Positions 24,289 through 32,728 of a DNA stretch of 64,000 nt are shown one piece after another. Made by a program: the position numbers and the translations under genes. This DNA comes from Amycolatopsis pretoriensis (GTDB lineage Bacteria; Actinomycetota; Actinomycetes; Mycobacteriales; Pseudonocardiaceae). Every line of letters begins with the position of its first letter. The first letter of the stretch is position 1. The DNA lies in NCBI RefSeq assembly GCF_900107925.1, contig NZ_FNUJ01000004.1, positions 744,001 through 808,000 of the forward strand, given 5' to 3'. A model generated the notes under the pieces. That model ran no database searches. It saw only the letters and a list, made by a program, of their open reading frames with translations, and was not told where the DNA came from.

Positions 24289-25592
24289 GCAAGCGGGAGG
24301 CGCAGCTCCAAGAGCGCGCCTGACGTGCTGTCGGCGACGCGCAGCGAGCCGCCGTGCGAGCGGGCGATCTCCGTGGCGATCGCCAGGCCCAGCCCGGCCC
24401 CGCCGTCGTCCTCGCGGGCGCGGTCGGCGTCGAGGCGCACGAACCGGTCGAAGACGCGCTCGCGTTCATCGGCCGGGATACCGGGTCCGTCGTCCTGGAC
24501 CGCCAGCACGGCTTGGCCGTCGTTCGCGGTGAGCGTGATCGTGACGCGGCTCTTCGCGTGACGCTCGGCGTTGTCGACGAGGTTGCGCAAGACGCGCTCC
24601 AGCCGTCCCGCGTGGCCGCGCACCACCGGCAGTGCCTCGATGTTCACCTCGACGGCGTCCCGTGCTTCGCCGAGCGCGGTCACCAGGTCGGCCAGTGCCA
24701 CCGGTTCGGCGCCGGCCGGCTGGTCGGCGTCCAGCTTGCTGAGCAGCAGCAGGTCCGCGGCGAGGGTCTCCATCCGCGTCACGTCGAGCACGGCGTTTTC
24801 GCAGCTGCGCCGCCAGTCGAGCCGGTCGGGGTGGGCGAGCTGCACCTCCAGCTGGGTGCGCAGGGACGCCAGCGGCGTGCGCAGTTCGTGCGACGCGTCC
24901 GCGGTGAACTGGCTCTGCCGCCGGACCGACCGGTCGAGCCGGCCGAGCATCTCGTTCATCGTCACGGCCAGTTCGGTGATCTCGTCGCCGGAGTCCGGCA
25001 CGGGGACGCGCCGGCCGAGGTCGCCCGCGCGCACGCCGTCGACCTCCGCGCGGATGGCGCCGACCGCGCGCAGCGACCGCCGGACGGCGAACCAGGCGAC
25101 GCCGCCGACGAGCAGCGCGGCCGCGGGCACCCCACCCCAGAGGATCCGCTGGGCGGTGGCGACGGTTTCGAGGCCGAGCGGGTCGATCGGCACCGTCGCA
25201 CGGACGAAGTGCCGCTGGTCGCGCGTGCCGGACTGCGAAAGGACGGTGTTCTCCCCGCCGAACGGCCAGCCCAGCACGCAGTCCGGGCCGTAGACGATGG
25301 CGTGCCCGACGGTGGCGGGCGACTCGCGCGGGCAGTCGTCGGTCTTGTCGGGGCTGATCCAGTAGCCGGTGTAGTCGACCTGCCGGGCGACGTCGGCGGG
25401 CTTGAGCCCGGCGTCGAGCAGGGAGGCGATCGCTTCGGCCTTCTCGCTGGCGAGCTGGCCGGCCGAGCTGTCCAGCCCGCCGCGCAGCGCCTGCACGAAC
25501 CAGTACGACCCGAGGCCGAGGACGAGCGCCGACGCGAGCGCGGCGAAGAGGGCGACCCGCCACCGGGTCGACCGGGGCAGGAGCCGGATCAT
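24285..25592 (-). CDS. HAMP-domain sensor histidine kinase (orphan)
   Basis: 435 residues. A transmembrane helix (about 12-32) precedes a periplasmic sensor loop with two Cys (DDCPRESP, GPDCVLGWPFGG), which could form a disulfide. A second membrane helix (about 150-172) leads into HAMP, then a DHp domain with phospho-acceptor His in DASHELRTPL. The ATPase domain has N (NLVDNAERH), G1 (DDGPGIP) and G2 (GAGLGLAI) boxes. No response-regulator gene adjoins it. A TTATCT-like -10 a few bases before the ATG suggests a leaderless message. The DUF2079 gene follows 56 bp downstream and may be a target. Confidence 0.88.
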   Translation of the reverse strand: MIRLLPRSTRWRVALFAALASALVLGLGSYWFVQALRGGLDSSAGQLASEKAEAIASLLDAGLKPADVARQVDYTGYWISPDKTDDCPRESPATVGHAIVYGPDCVLGWPFGGENTVLSQSGTRDQRHFVRATVPIDPLGLETVATAQRILWGGVPAAALLVGGVAWFAVRRSLRAVGAIRAEVDGVRAGDLGRRVPVPDSGDEITELAVTMNEMLGRLDRSVRRQSQFTADASHELRTPLASLRTQLEVQLAHPDRLDWRRSCENAVLDVTRMETLAADLLLLSKLDADQPAGAEPVALADLVTALGEARDAVEVNIEALPVVRGHAGRLERVLRNLVDNAERHAKSRVTITLTANDGQAVLAVQDDGPGIPADERERVFDRFVRLDADRAREDDGGAGLGLAIATEIARSHGGSLRVADSTSGALLELRLPLA

Positions 25593-25657
25593 GGCCCCGA
25601 AGATAACCGCACCTTCGGAGATCCAGGATCGGTGTCCGGGCTCCTACCGTCGAAGCC

Positions 25658-26494
25658 GTGACGTTCGAGAAGTGGCAGGCGGTGCGCGCGGCACTGCCGG
25701 AGACCGGCGCCCGGTTCGCGGACCTGGTGGCCGGCGTGCGCCACGGGCACGTGACCGCGCTCGGCGAGTGGACGATCGCCGAAACGGCGTCGCACGTCGG
25801 GATGATCGCGCTGATGTACACGGCGATGATCCGCGGCGACGGCGGTCCGCTGCCGCTGCCGGGCCTGGCGGAGCCGATCGACGCGGCGAGCGTCGACACG
25901 ATCTCGCGGATGAACGCGCTGGCGCTGGAGCTCTACCCGGAACGCGACCCCGTCCGGCTGACCGAGCGGCTGCGCGCGGACATCGCGGAGGTGCTGCTGG
26001 TCAGCGCGGACCTGGACCCGGAGAAGCCGGTGTGGTGGCTGGGTGGTTCGCGCGTGCCGGTGGCCGGGGTGCTCGCGCACCTGGTCAACGAGATGCTGAT
26101 CCACGGCCTGGACATCGCCCGCGCGGTCCGCCGCCCGTGGCCGATCCCGGCGGCGCACGAGGCGCTGTTCCTGGAGCTGTTCCTGTTCGGCATGGTGCGC
26201 AACGACATGGGCCACCTGCTCGACGACGCGACCCCGTCCCCGCGCCGGATCGCGGTCGAGTTCCGGTCCGCGCTGACACCGCCGTCGGTACTGGCGTTGC
26301 AGCACGGGCGGTTGCGGTACGAGGAACCGGACGGGACCGCTGATGTCCGGCTGACGTTCGACCCGGCCGTGCTGGTGCCGATGATGTTCGGCCGGATTTC
26401 CCGCGTGCGCGCGGTGTTGGGTGGCGGGGTGCGGATCGGCGGGCCGCGGCCGTGGTTGCTGCCGGCGTTCCTGCGGACCGTCCGGATGCCCTAG
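25658..26494 (+). CDS. DinB/mycothiol-dependent maleylpyruvate isomerase-like protein
   Basis: 278 residues, with an N-terminal four-helix bundle of the DinB/MDMPI type. The expected metal-ligand pattern is visible as His in ASHVGMIALM and the HLVNEMLIHGLDI segment (two His), as in mycothiol-dependent enzymes. A C-terminal SCP2-like domain (VEFRSALTPPS, DVRLTFDPAV) follows. It probably catalyses a mycothiol-dependent transfer or isomerisation, but the substrate cannot be read. TACCGT six to seven bases before the GTG indicates a leaderless transcript. It converges on the Rsm22 gene with 12 bp between the stops. Confidence 0.72.
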   Translation: MTFEKWQAVRAALPETGARFADLVAGVRHGHVTALGEWTIAETASHVGMIALMYTAMIRGDGGPLPLPGLAEPIDAASVDTISRMNALALELYPERDPVRLTERLRADIAEVLLVSADLDPEKPVWWLGGSRVPVAGVLAHLVNEMLIHGLDIARAVRRPWPIPAAHEALFLELFLFGMVRNDMGHLLDDATPSPRRIAVEFRSALTPPSVLALQHGRLRYEEPDGTADVRLTFDPAVLVPMMFGRISRVRAVLGGGVRIGGPRPWLLPAFLRTVRMP

Positions 26495-26506
26495 TTCAGC
26501 CGGCCG

Positions 26507-27481
26507 TCACCAGCCGTCCCCCCACTCCGCGTCGCGGGCGGCGCGGTACTGGGCGCCCTGCTTCTTCGAGACTGCCACGCCGGGGGTGAGCCCGTCCGAG
26601 GAAGTGCACAAGTCGAGCGCGACCCAGCCCTTGTGCTTCTTGGGGTGCCGGATGATCCGCGCGGCCGGCCGCTCCGGCTCCGACCGCGACGCGACGACGT
26701 ACGCGAACTTCTCGTCCTCGAAGCCCAGCGTGGCCGCCTTGAGCCGCCGGTGCAGGCCCGACCGCGGGAGCCGCGCGGCGAAGTGGCACCAGTCTTCGCC
26801 CGGCACGATCGGGCATGCCGCGTCGTGCGGGCACGGCGCGACGACGTGCCGGCCCAGCTCGATCAGCTGCGCGCGGGCGGCGCGGATCCGTTCGTAGCCC
26901 GCCGGCGTCCCCGGCTCGATCAGGGCGACCGTCCCCGCCGAGCCGGCCAGCCAGCGCACGACGTCCGCGCGGGTGGCGTCCGGCAGTTCGCCGAGCACGT
27001 AGGACAGCGTCACGAGGTCGGCGTCCGGCGCCGGCGCGGCCGGGTCGACGAGCCCGCGCCGCCACTGCGCGTCCCGCACCGCCGGCAGCGACGCGCCCGC
27101 CGCGAGCCGCTTGCCCAGCCCGATGGCCCCGGCGACCTGCTCCAGGACCGTGCACTTCGCCAGCGAAGGCCAGACGGCGGCGGCCGCCCAGACCGCGGCG
27201 CCGGTACCGCCGCCGACGTCGATCTGCGTCCGCGGCTCGAACCCGGGCGCGCGCGAAGCGGCTTCGGCGAGCACAGCGTGTACGGCCGCGTAGGTGGCCG
27301 GCATTCGGTAACCGGCGTACGCGGCGACGTCGACGTCGGAGGTGAGGATCGGTGAGGTCGCCGCGTCACCTTGGCGGTAGCGCGTGCTCAGGCGGTCGAC
27401 GGACTGCGTCAGCCGCGGCAGCGGGTGCCGGGCCAGCTCGTCGTCGAGCGCGGAGGAGAGGTCGTCGGGGAGTACCGCCAC
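26507..27481 (-). CDS. Rsm22-family ribosomal small-subunit methyltransferase-like protein
   Basis: 324 residues. A Rossmann-type methyltransferase core has motif I VGGGTGAAVWAA. A Cys-bearing segment (CPHDAACP, then DWCHF) matches the Rsm22/METTL17 family, whose mitochondrial members hold an iron-sulfur cluster and act in small-subunit assembly. The C-terminus is basic (IIRHPKKHKGW). The GTG at 27481 has GGGGAG upstream; an in-frame extension to 27679 was rejected because it overlaps the ECF42-type promoter of the divergent gene and reads as non-coding. The role in ribosome assembly is inferred from family knowledge. Confidence 0.82.
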   Translation of the reverse strand: MAVLPDDLSSALDDELARHPLPRLTQSVDRLSTRYRQGDAATSPILTSDVDVAAYAGYRMPATYAAVHAVLAEAASRAPGFEPRTQIDVGGGTGAAVWAAAAVWPSLAKCTVLEQVAGAIGLGKRLAAGASLPAVRDAQWRRGLVDPAAPAPDADLVTLSYVLGELPDATRADVVRWLAGSAGTVALIEPGTPAGYERIRAARAQLIELGRHVVAPCPHDAACPIVPGEDWCHFAARLPRSGLHRRLKAATLGFEDEKFAYVVASRSEPERPAARIIRHPKKHKGWVALDLCTSSDGLTPGVAVSKKQGAQYRAARDAEWGDGW

Positions 27482-27568
27482 GGCTGACGATTCTCCCCTG
27501 TCCGAATTGCCCGCCCGGACCGGCCCTGAGCTGCTAGTTTTCCGCCGAGAAAGTTTTTGGGCGGACGC

Positions 27569-27595
27569 TGTCGATCCGGGGCGTGGCCGTTCGAC
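27569..27595 (+). promoter_or_regulatory. ECF42-type promoter (TGTCGA-N17-CGAC)
   Basis: TGTCGA (27569-27574) and CGAC (27592-27595) are separated by 17 bases, about 34 bp before the first DGPF gene start. ECF42 factors are reported to use TGTCGA at -35 and a CGA/CGT-type -10 before DGPF genes. The ECF42 gene lies just downstream. Confidence 0.65.
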
Positions 27596-27628
27596 GCGTA
27601 GGCAGCAAACGAGCGAAGGGAGACCGCG

Positions 27629-28054
27629 GTGCGGTTCATGGTGATCGTCAAGGCGAACGAGGAGTCCGAGGCCGGGCACGGCCCGAGCGCCGAGCTGCTG
27701 GCCGAGATGGGGAAGTTCAACGAAGAGCTGGTCAAGGCCGGCGTCCTGCTCGCCGGCGAGGGCCTCACACCGAGCTCGCAGGGCGCGCGCGTCGTGTTCT
27801 CCGGCAGCGAGGACCCGAAGGTCGTCGACGGCCCGTTCGCCGAGACCAAGGAGCTCGTCGGCGGCTTCTGGATCCTCCAGTGCCGCGACCGCGACGAGTG
27901 CGTCGAGTGGATCAAGCGGATGCCGAACCCGGACGGCCAGGCCGGTGTCGTCGAGATCCGGCGCGTCGCCGAGGCGTCCGACTTCGAGAACATGACGCCC
28001 GAGGTCGAGGAGCTGGAAGGACGGCTTCGCGCGCAGAGCGCCGGGGAGGCGTGA
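27629..28054 (+). CDS. YciI/DGPF-family protein, first copy
   Basis: 141 residues. A ferredoxin-like YCII fold begins MRFMVIVKANEESEAG and carries the hallmark DGPFAETKELVGGFW segment. DGPF proteins accompany ECF42 sigma factors and are the known main targets, but their biochemical role is unsettled. The GTG has AAGGGAG upstream and an ECF42-type promoter further up. The stop overlaps the ATG of the second copy (TGATG). This copy has a longer C-terminal tail (residues 115-141) than its partner. Confidence 0.88.
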   Translation: MRFMVIVKANEESEAGHGPSAELLAEMGKFNEELVKAGVLLAGEGLTPSSQGARVVFSGSEDPKVVDGPFAETKELVGGFWILQCRDRDECVEWIKRMPNPDGQAGVVEIRRVAEASDFENMTPEVEELEGRLRAQSAGEA

Positions 28055-28401
28055 TGCGGTTCCTGGTGATGGTCAAGGCCAGTCCGGAGTCCGAAGCCGG
28101 CGCCGGACCCAGCCGTGAAGAGCTGGAGACGATGTCGAAGTTCAACGAAGAGCTGCTGAACGACGGCCGGATCGTCTTGGCCGAAGGCCTCACCCCGAGT
28201 TCCGAAGGCGTGCGCGTCCTCTTCGAGGGCGACGCCGAACCGAAGGTCATCGACGGCCCCTTCGCCGAGACGAAGGAGCTCGTCGCCGGGATCTGGGTGC
28301 TCAACGGGGAGTCGCTCGAGGACGTCGTCGCGCTGATGCGGCGCGCGCCGAACCCCGAGGCGAAGGGCGGTGTCATCGAGATCCGCGCGATCAGCGAGTA
28401 G
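28054..28401 (+). CDS. YciI/DGPF-family protein, second copy
   Basis: 115 residues, a tandem paralogue of the preceding gene (MRFLVMVKASPESEAG, DGPFAETKELVAGIW, then NPEAKGGVIEIR). It is translationally coupled through TGATG. The duplication suggests a heterodimer or two substrates under the same ECF42 factor. A plain vegetative promoter may intervene before the sigma gene 40 bp downstream. Confidence 0.88.
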   Translation: MRFLVMVKASPESEAGAGPSREELETMSKFNEELLNDGRIVLAEGLTPSSEGVRVLFEGDAEPKVIDGPFAETKELVAGIWVLNGESLEDVVALMRRAPNPEAKGGVIEIRAISE

Positions 28402-28440
28402 CGGGTTGCACCGCGACCGATCACCCTGTCGAATGGCCGG

Positions 28441-29706
28441 GTGACGGTTGCGGACACCCGGAGCACGGTCGAGACGGTCTGGCGCATCGAATCGCCGCGG
28501 CTCATCGCGGGCCTCGCCCGCATGGCGCGTGGCGATGTCGGGCTCGCCGAAGAGCTGGCGCAGGACGCGCTCGTCGCCGCGCTGGAGCAGTGGCCCGGGT
28601 CCGGCGTGCCGCGCAACCCCGGCGCGTGGCTGATGACGATCGCCAAGCGCCGGGCGATCGACCAGTTCCGCCGCAACGAGCGGTACGCGGAGAAGCTCGA
28701 GGAGGTCGGCCGCGGCGAGCGGGTCGGCGACGGCGTCCTGCCCGACTTCGACGCGGGCCTGGACGACCACATCGAGGACGACCTGCTGCGCCTGCTGTTC
28801 GTCGCGTGCCACCCGGTGCTGAACACGCAGGCCCGCGTCGCGCTGACGCTGCGGATGCTCGGCGGCTTGACCACCGACGAGATCGCGCGCGCGTTCCTGG
28901 TCCGCGAGTCGACGATCGCGCAGCGGATCGTGCGCGCGAAGAAGGCCCTGGCCGCGGCGAAGGTGCCGTTCGAGGTACCGGAGGGCGACGAGCGCGTCGC
29001 CCGGCTGTCGTCCGTCCTCGAGGTCATCTACCTGGTGTTCAACGAGGGCTATTCGGCCACCCGCGGCGACGACTGGATGCGCCCGGCGCTGTGCGAGGAG
29101 GCGATGCGCCTCGGCCGCGTCCTCGCCGGGCTGATGCCGGGCGAGTCCGAGGTGCACGGCCTGGTCGCGCTGATGGAGCTGCAGTCGTCCCGGTCGAAGG
29201 CCCGCACCGGCCCGAACGGCGAGCCGGTGCTCCTGCTCGACCAGGACCGCGGCCGCTGGGACCGGTTCCTGATCCAGCACGGCCTGGCGGCGCTGACGCT
29301 GTCGGAGCAGATAGCCGACGGCGCGTACGGCCCGTATTCGGCCCAGGCGGCGATCGCGGCGTGCCACGCGCGCGCCCGCACGGCTTCGGAAACGGACTGG
29401 GCGCGCATCGCCGCGTTGTACGAGGGGCTGGGGAAGCTCCAGCCGTCGCCGGTGATCGAGCTGAACCGCGGGGTCGCGGTGGCGATGGCGGACGGGCCCG
29501 AGGCGGGCTTGGCGGTAGTTGACGCGGTGGCCGCGGACCCGGCGTTGAAGGACTACCACCTGCTCCCGAGCGTCCGGGGGGATCTGCTGCAGAAACTGGG
29601 CCGGCTGGCGGAGGCGGAGCAGGAGTTCAGACGCGCGGCGGAGATGACGGAGAACGCGCGAGAGCGGGCGTTGCTGCTGGACCGCGCGACGGCGGTGGGC
29701 GGCTGA
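28441..29706 (+). CDS. ECF42-group sigma factor with C-terminal TPR-like extension
   Basis: 421 residues. Sigma region 2 is at about 20-85 (AEELAQDALVAALEQW, AWLMTIAKRRAIDQFRR) and region 4 at about 130-180 (GGLTTDEIARAFLVRESTIAQRIVRAKKAL). A 230-residue C-terminal helical/TPR extension follows (RGVAVAMADGPEAGLAVVDA, RLAEAEQEFRRAAEM). This extension and the adjacent DGPF genes identify ECF42. In this group the extension is needed for activity and there is no anti-sigma gene. The GTG start may be leaderless: TTGCAC (28405) and TCGAAT (28429-28434) with 18 bp spacing fit a vegetative promoter ending six bases upstream. Confidence 0.92.
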   Translation: MTVADTRSTVETVWRIESPRLIAGLARMARGDVGLAEELAQDALVAALEQWPGSGVPRNPGAWLMTIAKRRAIDQFRRNERYAEKLEEVGRGERVGDGVLPDFDAGLDDHIEDDLLRLLFVACHPVLNTQARVALTLRMLGGLTTDEIARAFLVRESTIAQRIVRAKKALAAAKVPFEVPEGDERVARLSSVLEVIYLVFNEGYSATRGDDWMRPALCEEAMRLGRVLAGLMPGESEVHGLVALMELQSSRSKARTGPNGEPVLLLDQDRGRWDRFLIQHGLAALTLSEQIADGAYGPYSAQAAIAACHARARTASETDWARIAALYEGLGKLQPSPVIELNRGVAVAMADGPEAGLAVVDAVAADPALKDYHLLPSVRGDLLQKLGRLAEAEQEFRRAAEMTENARERALLLDRATAVGG

Positions 29707-29710
29707 CGCC

Positions 29711-30481
29711 GTGCTGGCCTCGCTGCTGCCGGGCTTCCGGGACGTCCGCAGTGCGCTGGTGGCGGGCTACATGTGGTTCTGCGCCGGCTGGCTGCTGATC
29801 GGCCACTACCACCCGCCGCCGGCCGGGCTGCTGGCCCAGCCGGCGCTGGAGCTGCTGGAACTGTTCGGAACGGGTGGTCGGCTCGCGGCGATCAGCGTGC
29901 TGTGTCTGCTGATCGGCGAGGTGACGAGCAGGCTTGTCCAGGCATTCTTCTACCGGGTGTGCCTCGGATACCTCCGCCGCCTGACCGCTGATGATCTCGA
30001 CCACCGACCCCGAGGGTTACTGTCGGTGTTCCGGCCGGTCAGCGGCCGTGCGGTCGCCCGGGTTCGTAGCCGGGCAAGGAAGGAGTACCGGAAGCAGCAG
30101 GAAGCCACGGTGTCCGATGCGTCGCCTCGGGGCGAGGACCGCCTGGAGGTCGACCGGCGTGCCATCGAAGCGCTGGGCGAGGTGCTGCACATGTCCCCGA
30201 GACTGATCGTCGCGAAACCCGAGTTGCATGCCGAATTCGGGCGGATCAAGGCCGAAAGTGAGTTCCGGGACGCGATCCTGCTGCCCTTGCCGATACTCAC
30301 GGTGGCGGTCTGCGCAAATCTGGCCGCCCCGACGTGGCTCGAAGCGGCCATAGTGGTGGCGATTTGCGTCGCCGACCTCTACCTCTTTTTCGAAGCACGC
30401 AGACTGTTTCGCGAGGCCCACAGCATGATCGCGCACAGCCTCGCGGACGGGACGATCAGCTCCGCGGCGATGAGCGACTAG
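29711..30481 (+). CDS. Hypothetical membrane protein
   Basis: 256 residues. Two hydrophobic helices lie near the N-terminus (about 14-33 and 55-80) and two near the C-terminus (about 195-240). A basic and acidic cytoplasmic middle runs between (VRSRARKEYRKQQEA). I do not recognise the family. The GTG lies 4 bases after the ECF42 stop with no clear ribosome site, so translation is probably coupled. The AT content rises in the second half, unlike its neighbours. The stop overlaps the convergent HD gene by 4 bp. Confidence 0.6.
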   Translation: MLASLLPGFRDVRSALVAGYMWFCAGWLLIGHYHPPPAGLLAQPALELLELFGTGGRLAAISVLCLLIGEVTSRLVQAFFYRVCLGYLRRLTADDLDHRPRGLLSVFRPVSGRAVARVRSRARKEYRKQQEATVSDASPRGEDRLEVDRRAIEALGEVLHMSPRLIVAKPELHAEFGRIKAESEFRDAILLPLPILTVAVCANLAAPTWLEAAIVVAICVADLYLFFEARRLFREAHSMIAHSLADGTISSAAMSD

Positions 30482-31032
30482 CGGTCCCGCCAAGCCATCG
30501 GCGACAGCGTCAACGCAGCCTCCGCGAGCCGCTTCGCGGTCTCCGTCGTCAACCCCTTCCGCGCGGACTCGATCCACTCGTCGACCCGCTGCACCCCGAC
30601 GTCCCGGTACTCCAGCGCCTGCAGCAGCATCTCCAGCTTGTCGGCGTCCTTGGCGCACAACGCTTCCGCCGACTCGCGGGTCTCGTACTCGTCCACCGCC
30701 TCGCGCACGAGCGAGCGGGACCGCGAAGGCAGCCCGGCCGTCTGGTCGGCCGTGATCGCCCGCGGTTCCGGCTTCCGCAAGTACTCGACCGCCGTCAGCG
30801 GCAAGTCACCCGTCCGGGTCTCCTGCGTGTCGTGCCACAGGGCCAGGAACGCCGCCCGCTCCGGGGACGCTCCCTCCTCCGCCGCGAGCAGCGCCGCCAG
30901 CTGGGCCGCCCGCAGGCTGTGCTCGCCGACCGACTCCGGGTCGCGGACCCCCGCGTGCCACCAGCCCGACCGCCGGACGCGCTTCAGCAGGCCCAGCTCG
31001 TAGCCGAACGCGGCCAGCCCCTCGACACTCAT
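30478..31032 (-). CDS. HD-domain 5'-deoxynucleotidase-like phosphohydrolase (YfbR/HDDC2 type)
   Basis: 184 residues. Metal-binding residues follow the YfbR/HDDC2 order: His38 (SVGEHSLRAA), His67-Asp68 (ALWHDTQE), and a late Asp in CAKDADKLEM. Family members dephosphorylate deoxynucleoside monophosphates. It lies 10 bp after the lactate-permease stop on the same strand, so it may be co-transcribed with iclR-lldP, though a metabolic link is not obvious. Its last 4 bp overlap the convergent membrane-protein gene. Confidence 0.82.
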   Translation of the reverse strand: MSVEGLAAFGYELGLLKRVRRSGWWHAGVRDPESVGEHSLRAAQLAALLAAEEGASPERAAFLALWHDTQETRTGDLPLTAVEYLRKPEPRAITADQTAGLPSRSRSLVREAVDEYETRESAEALCAKDADKLEMLLQALEYRDVGVQRVDEWIESARKGLTTETAKRLAEAALTLSPMAWRDR

Positions 31033-31042
31033 GCCGCCCAGC

Positions 31043-32728
31043 CTAGGGCGCCGGGATCATCGCCGTCAGGATCGTCGCCTGCAGCAGCGAAATGACGCCG
31101 ACGACCGCGGTCAGCAGCAGCGACCACAGGAAGGTCTGCCGCAGCAGCGATCCCTCCTTGCCGCTCTGCCCGATCGCCGTCGCGCCGATCGAAAGGTTCT
31201 GCGGCGAGATCATCTTGCCCATCACACCGCCGGACGTGTTCGTCGCGCCGGCCAGGATCGGGTTCAGGTTCAGCTGCTGGGCCGAAATCACCTGCATCGG
31301 GCCGAACAGGCTGTTCGTCGACGCGTCCGAGCCGGTCAGGAACACGCCCAGCCAGCCGATGTAGGCCGAGAACAGCGGGAAGACCGCGCCCGTCGTCGCC
31401 AGGGCCAGGCCCAGCGTCTGCGTCGCGCCCGAGTAGTTCATCACGAACGCGATCGCGAGGATCATGAAGATCGTCGCGAGCGCCCAGCGCATCTGGAACA
31501 GCGTCTCGCGGTACGTCTTGAGCAGCAGCTTCGCCCGGCCGCCCATCGCGAACCCGGCGATGACCGCCGCGATCAGCGCGACCGTGCCCGGCGAGAACAG
31601 GAAGTCCACGGTGAACGTCGCCGCGTAAGGCGCGTTCTTCGCGGTGATCGGCGGGTGCTGGACGACGTGGTTGTGCAGCCCCGGCCAGGCGAAGATCCAG
31701 TCGGCCCTGTGCAGCAGCTTCGTCAGGTCGAGCCAGGTCGGGAGGTTCTTGAAGATCGTGCCGATCCGGGACAGGAAGATCGCCAGGATCAGGATGATGT
31801 AGGGCATCCACGCGTAGAGCGCGCCACGCTCGGACCGCGCCGCACCGAGGTTCTTGACAGCGCTTTCTTCACCCTCGAAACGCCAGACCGACGCCGGCTG
31901 CCAGAACCGCGTCAGGACCCACAGCGCGGCCATCGCGGTGAGCGCGGCGAGGACGTCGACGAGGCTCGCGCTGATGTAGTTGGACGCGACGAACTGCATG
32001 GCCGCGAACGCGAGCCCGGCGGTCAGCACCGCGGGCCACACCTCGAGCATGCGCTTCCAGCCGGCCAGGACGACGACCAGGAACGCGGGGATGATCAGCG
32101 CCAGCACCGGAACCTGCCGGCCGACGGCCGCCGAGAACAGCTCGGTGGCCTGGTCCTGCTTGAGGTGCATGATCGGCGCGGTCAGCCGGCCGAGCACGAT
32201 CAGCGGGTTGCCGAGCCCGCCGAACGCGACCGGCGCGGTGTTCGCCAGCAGCGCCAGCACGACGGCCTTCACCGGCGGGAACCCGAGCGCGGCCATCATC
32301 GCGGCGGTGATCGCGATCGGCGACCCGCCGCCCGCGACGCCTTCGAGCAGCGCGCCGAAGCCGAACGCGATGAGCAGCGCCTGCAGCCGCCGGTCCTCGC
32401 TGAAGCCGGCGAGGACGCGCTTGATGGCGTCGAACCGGCCGGTGGCGACGGTGACGTTGTGGAAGTAGACGGCGTGGAAGGCGATCCACGCGACCGACCA
32501 CACGCCGAAGAGCACGCCCATGGCCGCGGAGTCGAACGCGAGCGCGGCCGGCATCCGGTAGAGCAGCAGGGCGACGCCGAGCGCGGTGACGAGCGCGAGC
32601 GCGGCCGAAAGGTGCGCGGAGAGCCGGACGACGCCGAGCGCGACGAGCAGCACGACGATCGGGAGCGCGGCGAGCAGCGCGGAGATCCACAGGCCGCCCG
32701 CCGGCTGGTAGTCCTGGAGCCAGGTCAT
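31043..32728 (-). CDS. lldP: L-lactate permease (LldP/GlcA family)
   Basis: 561 residues with about 12-14 membrane helices. Family signatures include GFGALLEGVAGGGSPIAIT, NTAPVAFGGLGNP, and GSDASTNSLFGPMQ near the C-terminus. The transporter moves L-lactate (and often D-lactate or glycolate) with protons. The ATG overlaps the stop of the upstream IclR gene in ATGA, so expression is coupled to that regulator. No lactate dehydrogenase gene lies beside it. The exact substrate among lactate and glycolate is uncertain. Confidence 0.88.
   Translation of the reverse strand: MTWLQDYQPAGGLWISALLAALPIVVLLVALGVVRLSAHLSAALALVTALGVALLLYRMPAALAFDSAAMGVLFGVWSVAWIAFHAVYFHNVTVATGRFDAIKRVLAGFSEDRRLQALLIAFGFGALLEGVAGGGSPIAITAAMMAALGFPPVKAVVLALLANTAPVAFGGLGNPLIVLGRLTAPIMHLKQDQATELFSAAVGRQVPVLALIIPAFLVVVLAGWKRMLEVWPAVLTAGLAFAAMQFVASNYISASLVDVLAALTAMAALWVLTRFWQPASVWRFEGEESAVKNLGAARSERGALYAWMPYIILILAIFLSRIGTIFKNLPTWLDLTKLLHRADWIFAWPGLHNHVVQHPPITAKNAPYAATFTVDFLFSPGTVALIAAVIAGFAMGGRAKLLLKTYRETLFQMRWALATIFMILAIAFVMNYSGATQTLGLALATTGAVFPLFSAYIGWLGVFLTGSDASTNSLFGPMQVISAQQLNLNPILAGATNTSGGVMGKMISPQNLSIGATAIGQSGKEGSLLRQTFLWSLLLTAVVGVISLLQATILTAMIPAP

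Noticed and set aside
28427-28432. A second TGTCGA just before the ECF42 gene as an ECF42 promoter
   Set aside because: No CGAC/CGTC follows at 17 bp, and the bases overlap a plausible vegetative -10 (TCGAAT) with TTGCAC 18 bp upstream.
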